From the NCBI GenBank assembly GCA_036346355.1, contig CM070576.1, forward strand, positions 13,375,558 to 13,439,557: 64,000 bases of DNA, read 5' to 3'. How positions within the stretch are numbered: the stretch's first letter is position 1; every line of letters begins with the position of its first letter. Below the pieces are notes generated by a model that had not been told where the DNA came from, did no database searches, and saw nothing but the letters and a program-made list of their open reading frames with translations. This stretch comes from Rhipidocladum racemiflorum (taxonomy: Eukaryota; Streptophyta; Magnoliopsida; Poales; Poaceae). This document shows, one piece after another, positions 1-11,143 of this stretch. Made by a program: the position numbers and the translations under genes.

Positions 1-896
1 GGCCGGATCGGGCACGGGATTCGACGGATCCAAATGTGGCTTACGTGAGGAACTCGGAGTGGTGCTTGCCCACGGCGGAGATCGACGCGAAGGAAGGGTC
101 TCGAGCGGTGGCACGCTTCGCCGAGCAATTGCCGACGGACGGTGGGGTCTCGGGCAGCGCAGAGAAGGGTGGCAGGTGCAGCTCGACGCGTGGATCTCGG
201 CGGTGCAAACAAAGGCGGCCAAAGCTCACCGGAGATGGCGAACGGCGGTGAAGAACGGCGTGGACAAGCTCCAGGTTCTTGCGGTGCTACGGCGGTGGAG
301 CGTGGAAAGCGAGAGAAAAGAGGGGGCGGTGGGTATCAAATAGGCACGCGCATAGCGGTTGTAGCCCGAAGATGTGTGGCGGTTTGCGCGGAACGGGCGA
401 CGATCATGTGAGGTGGCGGCGGTTGCACGGAGATGACAGTCATGGAGACGACACAGCAGCGGTCGCTGATAGGCGGGCCCCGCGCATCGCGGGAGCTAGG
501 CTGAGTAGTAGGCCGGGCGAAGCAGGCCGAGCGGCTAGGACGAGAAAGCGGGCCAGCGCACGAGAGAGTAGCGGACCGAACCGAAAGAAGGAAAGGGAAT
601 GGGCCGAAGGAAGGAAATGGCCCACTCGGAGAAAGGAAAAAAGAAAACTATTTTTCTTTTAAAATAAATATAGAAAATAAAAAAAGCAAAAATAAACAGC
701 AAATAAATTAGGAAATAATCTAGAAAATTCACAAAAATAAATTAAAACATTTAGAACCCAAATAAAATATTTTTAACTATTTTTTACTTTTAGATTTTTC
801 TTTAATTAATTGACTTGTAACTAAAAGAAATTTTAAATTCGCCAAAATATTACAAAATCAAGAAAAATAAAAAGGCTTAAATTTTGGAATGTTACA
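1..896 (-). mobile_element. LTR (or LTR-proximal part) of a Ty3/gypsy-type element, minus strand, cut by window edge
   Basis: Read on the minus strand, the segment begins at 896 with TGTAACATTCCAAAATTTAA, very close to the start that many grass gypsy LTRs share (TGTAACATYCCAAAA). An AT-rich stretch (about 660-890) follows and then GC-rich DNA (1-650), the usual composition of such LTRs. No second LTR, primer site or polyprotein is inside the window, so the element continues to the left or is a solo LTR. Short open frames in 36-660 on both strands overlap each other and have no recognisable domain; I treat them as chance frames in GC-rich DNA. Confidence 0.55.
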
Positions 897-1082
897 TACT
901 CTGATGCTCATGAGGCAATAGAGTGGAACCGTATGGTCAACAAGGGTCTTACACTGCCACAACTAGGACTCTTGTCATCAGACATGTTTATTCTTTAATC
1001 GTTACTCATTAGAGACAATGAAATTATTGTTGAAAGTTTTGGGTAAAGATTAGTGTTCTAAATAGCTAGCTATAGCTATACT

Positions 1083-1704
1083 CACTACAAGAGAAACATC
1101 TTGTAGAGATATTTTTGTTGTATAGTAGAGGCATATTTTTATGACTCTATATGATTTTAAAGACATATTTCAAAATGCCATAATGGTGCCACTACGTGCA
1201 GTGTCGCTATGTTCGAAGAGACACCAAAATCCCTCTAGAGAATGAGAATATATTCTAAAATATGTTGGAACCATTCCCCGAACTCAAGACCTTCTGGATA
1301 AACAAGTAGCCTGACTAACCGTCTCATCCTCACATGACAACTTGCTTATAGTCATACTGTAATTCTTATGAGTAGTATACAACATGTCTTAAGCATATAA
1401 AAGAATGTCTCTAGAGAATAAAAAATACCTCAAATAGCTTCTCTACAAACTAGGGTCAATTTAAGAAGTGTCTCAAAAAACTCTATATGGTTTTCATGTT
1501 GACAATTTAAAAAAGCCTCAAAAACACCTCAAGGAACCATATTGCATGTTCTTTATCTAAACTATCTCAAAATAGTGTCTTTACATTTAAGGAACCTTCT
1601 GAAATGCCTAAAAAAGTGTCTTTACAATATATTATGGTAATTTATAGAGGCAAATAAAAAATACCTACAGAAAAATGCCGCTACGTGTGGTTTTTGTTGT
1701 AGTG
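1083..1704. mobile_element. Small non-autonomous CACTA (En/Spm) element
   Basis: The segment starts CACTACAAGAGAAAC and ends GTTTTTGTTGTAGTG, so both ends begin CACTACAA when read inward. The similarity continues inward as degenerate subterminal repeats (GTAGAGGCATATTTTT on the left, its inverse with GCCTCTA on the right). Flanking triplets are ACT (1080-1082) and GCT (1705-1707), a one-base mismatch to the 3-bp duplication expected of CACTA elements. There is no transposase frame; about 622 bp. Confidence 0.65.
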
Positions 1705-2640
1705 GCTATAGTTGTGCTATAGCTTTTTGGACCCAAACATGAAGATATGGACCAATATTCTTCTATATTAGCTACAGATGCTATAGTTAGTGATAGCTCT
1801 GTTATATGATGTAGTTTGTAGGTAGCGATAGCTCCACTATGCTATATAGGTACTCACGGGGCAAAACATTAGGCCCGTTTTGAAATCCAACATTACTAGA
1901 AGTCTCAAATGCATCTCTTACGACCTTGAAATATGAGAAAACCTAGTAAAATACGTCATCTCACCTTTTTTCAATGATCCAACATTCATATTTCTTAGTA
2001 ATTAATTACTTATTGTTAATAACATTATGATATAGTTATCAATTTGGTCTTTAACATGCCCTAGCATGTTTGTTAATTCTGGACTTGACTCACATTATTA
2101 TTTATTATAATATATTATTATTGTGATAATATTAATACCTTTTAAAGTATCATGGTTTTGTGATTTGGTTGGAAGTGACTTATATTATATACCTATTTAA
2201 TTTTTATTTTTTTTAATACTAAAAACACGATAAAGAATAGCTTTCGTGATAGCCGTTGTAGTTTTTTTAGGACCTTGCTGTGAAGTCGTAAAAATCATGA
2301 TTTAATACCTTGGTAAAAGTTAGTTTTACATTAGAGACAAAAATATAGGGGTGACGTTCCAGGCTACCTTGCGCCGGGTGTTATACACACAGTCCCTCGT
2401 AGTACTTCATCGAGTTTAGCCTTAACGGCGGATGAAACACTGATGGCTGAAGAATTTGACGCTTTGTCGAGCTGATACGAACGAAAAGTGCAGCTCAATG
2501 AGCTGGCATCGTACAGATCAGGCTAAGTATTAGGAGTAAGAAACCAATTTATATTAGGGTAACTCTTTAGAGCAATGGCGCAGGCAGAGGCTGGACCCTT
2601 TTTTTTCTAAGGATAATGGGAGCTGACGTGAAGGACCAAG
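1705..2640. other. AT-rich intergenic DNA, no gene seen
   Basis: Repeated GCTATAG-type words occur at 1705-1860 and just left of the CACTA element (1050-1080), so the CACTA probably landed in an older repeat. 2350-2560 is more GC-balanced but has no convincing open frame, RNA gene or terminal repeat. Confidence 0.5.
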
Positions 2641-4690
2641 AAAAAGGACTTTGGCCTGTGGCATAATTGAAACTTCCATTTTGGGAAATTTCGACTCGAA
2701 TTTGAAAATTTTCAACCGGTGAAATTTCAACACGAATTTTCAAAATTTCAACTGGGCAAAATTTCAATTTGGGGAACTCATCACCTTAGGATTTGATTGC
2801 CTTTCCAATTTAGTCTCTGATGTTTAAACACAGTGCAACATAGTCTCTTTGCATCTATGTTTCTTTTTTAAAAAAAGGAAAGACAGACTCTGCTCTAAAG
2901 AAGAAAAGAAGAAAGGAAAAGCTCAGAGAGTAGATCGATCAGGTTCGACACTACCTGCAACCGCAAGCAAGGAAGCATGCTTTGGAAAAAGCAAAGCAAG
3001 GTGCGGCGATGCCAAGAGTATGTACCATTGCCATTAGACCCATCCAACAAATCGCTGCTCGATCTTGCAGTACCTTCTGTTCCAGAGCTTCGCCACCAGA
3101 AATGACCCAGCGAAATTTTCTTTCATTTTCTTTCACCAGGATGATCAAGTGATATATCTGCATCTGGGACTGGATTTCTTTGAGAGGACTTCTCTTTTCA
3201 AGTCTTTGTTTCGCTCCTCCTCGGCCTGATTTGCCTCGCGGCTCTAGAGGTACTACATTGCATCATGTGAATAGAAAATATATAAGCTTGTCGGACCAGG
3301 GATTAAGCATCTCACCTTTGTAGGAAGTGGAGAAATCTTAATCTGCAGCCATGGGTTAGATATATTTGTCACGGTGTTTGCTTTGCTGCTGGTATTAATA
3401 TCCTGCGGAGTTGTTCAAAATGACTACCGAACGACGCGAGCTGGTTGGTACCTCTTCACCTTACTAACCTCGACATTCGCAAAGCAGAGTTGTTCGTTTA
3501 TAATAGTAGTGTGTTTGAAACTTCCTTTGTCTACCATTTGCATCCGTTTGTCTTAATCAACCTGCTGTTTGTCTGTTTCTAAACCCCACCAAAGAAAGAA
3601 GTTACCGATAGGAACCGACAAGTTCAAACTGGATATTTGAATTTGGAAAGTTCAACAGGCCGGTTTAAAACTAGTTACCGGTAGGAACCGACAAGAAACT
3701 CTACCTGCCAAGGTGCGGGATTTTCTACCAAAACAGATTTTGGAATCATGGCCGCGGCTTGCTATGATGCGAAGAATATTGCTAATTACCATATGGAACT
3801 TGTCATGACATGTTATCGACTAGCAATATGTTTTGAGTTATACGTACAAATCTTAATTGAAATCTAGCAAATTTCGAAATTTGACTTGGTAATCATGGCC
3901 TAAAACTTTACTATCGGAATATGTACAAATTTAGAAGAAAAATGGTAAAATGTAAAATTTAATGTTTCATTTTTTTATTTTCAAAGTTTGTATATTGATG
4001 TGTTTTGTTCGAAATCCATATATACCATGAAGGAAAAAAATTTGTCCGTTCAAACTAGTATAACGTGAATTTCCTTTAAGGTTTTTATCGAAGTACGGTT
4101 AGGATTCTTAATATTTCCAACGTAATAAAATAAAAGTATAGCTCCCATGGGTTGATGTATAAGGCGGGAACACCATCCAAACTCCCGTTAAGCTCGATCT
4201 TGAAAGCCAAGTAAACAATGATGACTGCAAAAAAAATCCATTGCGGCAAGCCTCTCAATGCTCGTGCATTTGTTCATTTTTAGTAACTAATGCAAACATG
4301 GAAATTCATTACTCCCTCCGTTCCATAATATAGGGCGTATTTTGACTTGAAAAAAGTCTTTGAGACAAATTTTGACCATTATTTTCTATTATTGTATATT
4401 ATCAATTGCGGTATTATTACATTGTATTTAAAGCAATTTAAAAAGGCAAACATGTTGATATAGCTTTCATGCACTAAAGATGCATATAATTTGATTAATT
4501 GTTGGTCAAAATTGATAAAGTTTGACTTTTTTTCTAGTCAAAATATGCCCTATATTATGGAAAGGAGGGATATTTAACCATCCTCTAACTTGTTTTGAAA
4601 AAAACGCATTTTTGCCCCACCAAAGATAATGGCGTGGCTAAGAAGGTTATTTTTCTGGAAATAAGTTCGACTTACCACAAATCACATCAC
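2640..4690. repeat. Duplicated block, copy A (with block B, C, D elsewhere)
   Basis: The leading part (2661-2850) matches 39137-39390. 3160-3560 matches 16405-16640 plus 17325-17500 plus 17768-17815, and 39650-40050. 3595-4140 matches 22540-23085. 4140-4310 matches 17935-17985 plus 18455-18590. 4571-4690 matches 18597-18720 and 24053-24190. The match is by eye and broken only by separate insertions. No long open frame is kept, so this is non-coding or decayed DNA. Because blocks C and D lie 5' of the two NLR-like genes, it may be an ancestral upstream region of that gene family (inference). Confidence 0.7.
4312..4570. mobile_element. Stowaway-type MITE
   Basis: The left end is CTCCCTCCGTTCCATAATAT and the right end (read inward) is TCCCTCCTTTCCATAATATA, the classic Stowaway terminus. 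TA flanks the element on both sides (4310-4311 and 4571-4572). Blocks B (near 18595) and C (near 24053) have the same flanking sequence without the element, which shows it inserted after the block was duplicated. Non-coding. Confidence 0.85.
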
Positions 4691-5972
4691 AGACATTTAG
4701 AAACTATATTTACAGACGTTTACCGAACTGTGAAAAAGAATCAGTAATAATTAAAGGTTATCATAAATGATTGTTGTCTCCTTCATTGAAACCATAAGCA
4801 AAGTACTCATTGTCACCTTCTACGTAAGTGAACTCCTCTGTAGAAATTTGGTATGTTGCAAGGTGAGTACACAACCATACTCGCAAGCCTTGGAAACATA
4901 ATGCATGATAACTATATGCAAGGCTTAACAAATGAAGGCATAATATGGCTCATTTAGCGTAAAGTAGAAATGTAACTTTAAATACACTATTAATTTCGTA
5001 AAACATCATTTGATCAAGTATAGTTGCAGTAATTCAATTTGAAATGACAACTAGAATAGGTTCCAACTACCTGATTGGCTCTATCTACTGAACAATAACC
5101 CGAGAGCTCCAACCACTCATAGGTACCCAAAACCTAATAGGGTTCACCGCTATTAGGTTTCATCGCTGATAGTGTTCACCTCGCCCACTAAGGTTTAACC
5201 GCTGATAGGGTTCCATCTACCTAGTTCAGAAGCTCCATCTTGCGCACTATGAGTGCCTCCAACTAGCACCCACATTCCTCCCACTAGCGAAGATAATAAC
5301 GAGACGCACAAATTAATTGGCCTTGTTGTACCCATTTAGACTTGCGGTTGTACGGTAGTGCCTTGTTTGAAATAACACATGCTTCGGTTCTTAATTGACT
5401 AGGGCGAAACAATCACTTTACAAGCCTCGTGCTTCTTGCACCCACCTAACTTCCCATCCGCCCTGGTCTAAAACTCTTTTCCATTTATTTTGTTTAACAA
5501 ATAGGAAACTCTATCGTATTGTGCTACTCTACTAGTTATCAACAATTATAATAAATAATACTAGTTAGGGTAACAAGGATACACAATGCTCAATGCCAAG
5601 GAGTCATACCGATTCTGGAATTTAACTAAACACTAAGACCGAATTTAAAATCTATTGCATAAAAGTAAACATGCATTAATTTAAAACAACATAAGCATTT
5701 AAAAACTTGGAAGGTCAAGGAAGACTTGCCTTTACTGTACGTTGCTGGTTCTACCTCTTGTTGATTTTGCGAAGCCTCAACGACGACGTCTATAAGGGAA
5801 AACAAGCTCAAATAAATAAAAGACATACAAATAAAATTCAAAACTTGAAAAGAATGGTATTGGAAAGTAAATCTTGAATTTAGAAATTTGAATCACTGTA
5901 TTTGAGCTTGAAAGAAGGAGAACGTGCTCTCAGAAGTGGGTCGGATCAAGAAATTCAGAAAAAAAGAAAAAG
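4691..5972. other. Intergenic DNA, no gene seen
   Basis: Around 5090-5290 there are short imperfect repeats of the words CTAATAGGGTTCACCGC and CCGCTGATAGGGTTCCA, in sequence with no recognisable coding potential. 5300-5970 is unannotated AT-rich DNA with stops in all frames at short intervals. Confidence 0.4.
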
Positions 5973-5989
5973 GAGAGAGAGAGAGAGAG
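5973..5989. repeat. GA dinucleotide microsatellite
   Basis: An uninterrupted run of about eight GA units lies at the edge of the CACTA-like debris. Confidence 0.9.
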
Positions 5990-8250
5990 GGTGACACGTG
6001 GCGCTTTGCTATTGGTCGAGATTTTTGCAGTTTCTGGAAAAATAAGAAAACTAACTAACACATAGGACCCATGTGTCAGTGGCTCGGTAGGGACGACACA
6101 CAGCGGGGACGCGACAAGGCGGTAGCGGACCTACGGTGGTGCGACAAGAAGACGGTGGGTTGGCACAATGGATTGACGCAAATAGAGGGGCGGAAAATAG
6201 CGAGGATGAGTGGCGCAGTGCGGTAGACGAGATGCGGTGGAGGACCACCAGTGCAATAACGGCAATGAAGGAAGCTCGAGGTCAGCAATGGCGATGGTGA
6301 TGCAGTGGGCTCCGACGAGATATTTTTTATTGTAGCTTCGTGCAGCGTGGCTTAGAAAACAAGAGAGAGATGAGAAGTCTATTATAGACGATTTATTACA
6401 CACCAGCTATCTATGACTAGGAAGCATCACAGATGGTTCATACGAAAGAACCATTTGTGATTCTTAATCACAAATGGTTGTTACCTTAAAACCGTCTATG
6501 ATATGTACTTTTTTGAATATTTTTTCTATTTTATAACTAGCATAAAGAATCACGCTAACTATGCCCTCTATGCAAATAATACAAACACATAACACATACA
6601 AATAACACAATAACACAAGACAAGAATTCATAATACACAGTTAACAACACAGTCGACAAGATAACAATCGACAGTTGAAAAACATTTACATAATTTATAG
6701 TTGGAAAAATTCACATAGCAATTAATCTACAGTTATATGAATAAATGTCCCTAAGGACTATCCAAGCCCCTAAACTCACCTTTGCGATGGATCACATCAG
6801 CAAGGAGGAAGGTGGCGAGCTCTTCTCGAACTTTCTCGAGAGCGTCCAAGGGAAAAGTAGACGTGGAGAATTTCAGGTCCTGCGCTAGGAAGAATAGCTA
6901 TTACTGAATAGCTTTAATTATGAAGAATGAAATGCATGTAGACAAATTGATGTAGTTAGGGTTGCATACCTTGGGTATATCTGACCATTGAGCATCGATG
7001 ACGTCATACGTCTAGTGCATTAGTAGAAGCCACATGAATGTTCTTTTGACTCCTGCTGGCACTACATAAGTACAATATATATTCCTCAGTTGGAGGGACA
7101 TTATGATAATTATTTTAATTTGTATAAGAAATGTTATTATAGTTTGTGCTTGAAAGTTCATCATATGTAGTAGACTATAGGCCCACTCCTTTTTGTGTCT
7201 CCCTCTAAGGTCATCATAATTATTGAAAATCCTACGTACATTAATTCCATAAAGATAATTTTGAAGTATTTTAAAAGTAGATGGGAGACAATTGCAATCA
7301 ACAAGAAAACATGTTTCCACCTTGTCTTATTGTCTCCTCGGCAATCAAGCTAGGGTCTAGGAATCCAATCGGTTTCCATTTTCGTGCTGCAAATTTGATC
7401 ATGTATATACATACGACACACCAATTGCTATTACATATTTATCCATATAAATAATGTAATGGACCGTAGGCATAGGATGATAGATACTTATTACAACGTC
7501 CAAGACCGTAGGCATAGGATGATAGATACTTATTACAACGTCCAAGTGAGGTTGAAGAGTTGAAATAAGTCCTCAAAGTTCATCGAAAAGTGCCCTGCAT
7601 CATGGTGGAAATGGGCCTTTGAGAATTTGACCATGAAACCCGAAGCAGCATTTTGCCTGTTAGCCTTCTGCATGTACCATCCATGCAAATTATGGCATGC
7701 CAATCCATGGTTACCCAAAACCTAGTCGGGAACTAGGGGCTTTCCTAATGTGAATTTCAATGATCCTCAGAACTTTGGCGGATCCTTTCAAGCCTGGTTC
7801 TTTGTGAATTTTATCTTTGAGATCCCGACGACAGACGTCTTGGCCTATATACATTGGAAGGAGTGGACACTTGTAGAGGTGGAGGGGCTAGTTCCCGAGG
7901 TGGAGGGCTTGGTTTCCGAGGCAGAGTAGTGGTCATTTGTTGAGTTGGTGGAGAGCTCGGTTGGCGAGGTGGAGAAGGGCTCGGTTGCTAAGGTGAACAA
8001 TCTGACTGGATAGGAAGCGAGTGGATGCTCCTTGAAGGAGACATCACCATATCAAGGAAGATGTCCTTCTTGAGCCACTGCACGAATGTGTGGATAGCAT
8101 CCTAGAGCATTGTGATATTAAAGTTCGGTGGCTTTTCTAATGGGGCGGCCCTAAAAAGGTTTGTGGACATTATCTACCTAATCCTTTGCCAAACTAGCCA
8201 CTAGAGCGGCGCCATGGACCATCGTCCCTATTGGCCATGGAAACACCAAG
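5990..8250. mobile_element. Decayed CACTA (En/Spm-like) transposon debris
   Basis: At 6420-6500 the words ACAGATGGTTC, GAACCATTTGTGAT, CACAAATGGTT and AACCGTCTATGAT alternate in both orientations. This is the style of the subterminal or internal repeats of grass CACTA elements (CAGACGGTTC type). The rest, up to about 8250, has only short broken frames. No CACTA terminus or transposase domain could be placed, so both boundaries and the family assignment are tentative. Confidence 0.35.
7463..7546. repeat. Tandem duplication of a 42-bp unit
   Basis: Two adjacent copies (7463-7504 and 7505-7546) appear identical, each running from ACCGTAGGCATAGG to CAACGTCCAAG. This indicates a very recent local duplication. 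Confidence 0.9.
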
Positions 8251-8399
8251 CCACAGCTAGCCTCAACTAGAAAGGAGCTGCTAATGCATATCTGAATCCT
8301 ATAGGAGTTAGGTGTTTGCAAAACAGAACACCATCATGGATATGGACATATCAAATCAATAATATGGACTCATGTTAGAGAACATGGAGTTGGATCGAT

Positions 8400-9660
8400 C
8401 CACCCTAAGACACTACAAGAACATTGTAGGATCAATATATACTAGTATAGCAATCAGATGGGGGTGAATGATTCGCGGAAACTAAAATCAAATTTTTGAT
8501 CTACTAAAAATTCACCCTAATTCGGAATCAAATAATTGCTTCGTATTCAACAAAAACAGAGTAGATGCGTTCGGTAAATCGCAAATTTCCGAAGATCCAG
8601 CCGTCAGATTGACCTAAAATTTTAACACAAGAAACTAGATTCCAATAAGAATCTAAAAAAAGAATCAGTTCGATCGGACTTACGAATCAAAAGTTATGAA
8701 CTCCGCAATCTTGCTGTGATAGATTATGCCGAGAATATATCTAACCTCAATTACCGAAAATCCAACCGTTGGATTGATGTGAAATTTAAACTATAGAAAC
8801 TAGATTAAATTTAGAAACAAACCCAACAAGAATCTCAATCGGATCTATGGATCAAAAGTTATAAACTTAATAAGTTGTTTGTATCAATAATGACGAGAAT
8901 TGATTAAACCCTAATTTCATGATTAAACAAAATCTACAAAAGATTAACCAAAAAAACTTTGAGGAACACTAAATTAATGCCCTAGAAAGGTTTTGGATGG
9001 ATCAAATCAAGAATAAACTGAAAGAATCAAGATAGACAATGAATCAATCTACTAAACCGAAAACCGGGCGAGAAAACAAAAAACAGAAATCCGGCTTTCT
9101 TACCGCGCGACTTTGATGAAAAATAATTTTTATTTCTTTTTGTCTAGTCTGGTTATAGTACTCCAAACAAAAGGGTACAAACCATAATGCCTAGCTCTGG
9201 TTCAATAATAAACAGAGGACACCTCCCCCTATTTATAATGAGCAATCCTAAAGAGTTCGTATACAGATACATGCATGCATATCCACCGGGCCCAATATGG
9301 CCCAATACATGCAAGTTACCCCAAATGATTACAACTGCACGCGTACGGCCCACCTGCCGCACTTACGTGACTAACAAGCCTCCATGTGCACCGTTCTCTA
9401 GCCCGAACGTCCCGCATGACATCCTCGACCACTAGGACCTTGATTCCTCCCTAAACCTAGTCCCGAACCTCAGTTCCTCCATGAACCTAGTTCCAGTCAC
9501 GTCATCGACCACGTTCGACCTCAAGCAACACCTGCACATGAACAAACACAAAACCGTGTATGAGTACAAGTCCACGACTTGACTCAAGATCAATCCATGC
9601 AACCACTCACATGAGCGCATTGCATCAAACAAAACAATTACCATGCTATCACAAGTATAT
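8400..9660 (-). mobile_element. LTR-like segment with a minus-strand promoter
   Basis: A minus-strand TATAAATA followed by a short GC-richer leader, preceded by long AT-rich DNA, is the usual shape of a copia-type LTR. No terminal TG/CA pair with a target duplication and no polyprotein was found next to it, so the element type and limits are uncertain. Confidence 0.3.
9230..9237 (-). promoter_or_regulatory. Probable TATA box of the LTR-like segment
   Basis: TATAAATA read on the minus strand, followed by GGGGGAGGTGTCC. Position and context fit an LTR promoter. It is inferred from the motif only. Confidence 0.4.
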
Positions 9661-10419
9661 CAAATAATTATCTAAAATAACACATGCACATGCGCCACAC
9701 ATGCCATGAGCACAACCACTTTGCAATACCAAAATCATCACTAAGCCAATTTTTCAGCACATTATTTCACAAACATTGTATTCTTCCTGTCATCAGTTGG
9801 TCTCAGAACAATGTGTATGTTATATCCTTAGACCTGAGATTGTCACATATTCTAGAGATGTGTAATGACTTACTTAGGGGTTGCCAAACGCTACTCCGTA
9901 ACTGGATAGTTATAAAGGTAGTTTTTGGGTTTGTCATGAAGCATGTTGCAAGATGTGGTCAATCAATATGGGATTTGCCCCTCCATGCAACGGGAGAGAT
10001 ATCTCTAGGCCTGTCGAGTGTTCGGATTCTAGAAATGCATGGCCATGCTACTTGCGGTTAAGAGTTAACTGTGGTTTGGGATTCCGAGTCACTGATCGAG
10101 AAAGAGTGGTCGAGCTAACAAAACAAGGATGACATGAACTCTCCTTGAGCTTGACCAACATCGTGAGGCAAAGGGAAAAGCATATGACTGAACATTGTTA
10201 AGGTTCATCAAATGTGATCTTTACGTATACTTGGGAGTCAACATATTCTACTAGGGACCGCTACCAATTAATGGTCAAGCAGGGGTACTCGGGCCATGTC
10301 CAAGTACACGTGAACCTATGGGGTCTCACGCTTAAGGGGTTGGAACTGAACTCTGTTGGTGATCAAAGTTGGAACAAAATTCGGATGGTGATCCGAGTTC
10401 ATGTGAGTTTATGAAGGAT
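9661..10419. mobile_element. Non-coding retroelement remnant
   Basis: The stretch around 9890-10020 (GTTATAAAGGTAGTTTTTGG, GATTTGCCCCTCC, GAGAGATATCTCTAGGCC) resembles, from memory, a non-coding part of high-copy grass gypsy-type elements. Nothing coding is preserved. The exact family is not established here. Confidence 0.35.
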
Positions 10420-11143
10420 CGAGGATGGACGCCTAGAGGGGGGGTGAATGGGCGATTTAAATTCTCTAGTTCAACGCAGCGAAAAATAGATCGGAACTTC
10501 CGATACTAATCGGAACTTCCGATTGACTATCGGAATGTCCGATTAGTTCATAGGCTAGAGAATTGCAAAACGAATTACGCCTGAACACAAAATTATTTCT
10601 ACTCAAAGCTAGCACAAGCAAGTATCAACAACTTGAAGTAAAGCTAGCTAGAGAAATAATCAACCCTAGATAGATCAATCCAATACAAGATAGCAAAGTA
10701 AAGCAATAAGCAAAAGTAAAGGATTGACGCGATGATTTGTTTACCGAAGTTCAGACTTCCTCCACAGAGGTTCCTACGTCTTCGTTGAGGAGGCTCGGTC
10801 ACACTTGAGCCGGGGCTTTTCCAACCCTATTCCTCACCAATCTTGGTCAAACTTGAGATATGGCTCCACTTCTTGATTTCTTCCCTCTCGGAGGCGAAAT
10901 CGGACCTTCAACAAACTTCTCACGGCACACCACACACTTTTGGTTGCTCGTGAGTGACGCCTAGCCGTTTAGGAGTCCTCAAACTCCAAGAGTAACGAAT
11001 CCAACAAATGGATGATCTAGGACATGAACTCTAGTGCTCAAGATGTATCTCAATCTATCTCACTCTTAGCACTAACTCTCACTTCCCACACCTCACTCAA
11101 AGAGGGATCACTAATATCAAAGGGAAGGAGCCAAGGTGGATAC
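10420..11143 (-). mobile_element. Palindrome-bearing retroelement, part 1 (left of solo LTR)
   Basis: It begins near a CGCCTAGAGGGGGGGTGAAT motif, typical of a large grass LTR-type repeat family. It contains three ATCGGAACTTCCGAT-type palindromes at 10495-10550. The sequence resumes at 13572 after the solo LTR: the two sides are joined by the GATAC target duplication. A minus-strand TATAAATA at 13746-13753 suggests that transcription, if any, ran right to left. No protein domain is visible. Confidence 0.5.

Noticed and set aside
36..662. Several overlapping open frames on both strands at the left edge
   Set aside because: They overlap each other in different frames and strands of GC-rich LTR-like DNA, with no domain.
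8411..8435. CACTACAAGAAC looking like a CACTA transposon end
   Set aside because: No matching inverted end and no 3-bp duplication could be found within several kilobases, so it may be chance.
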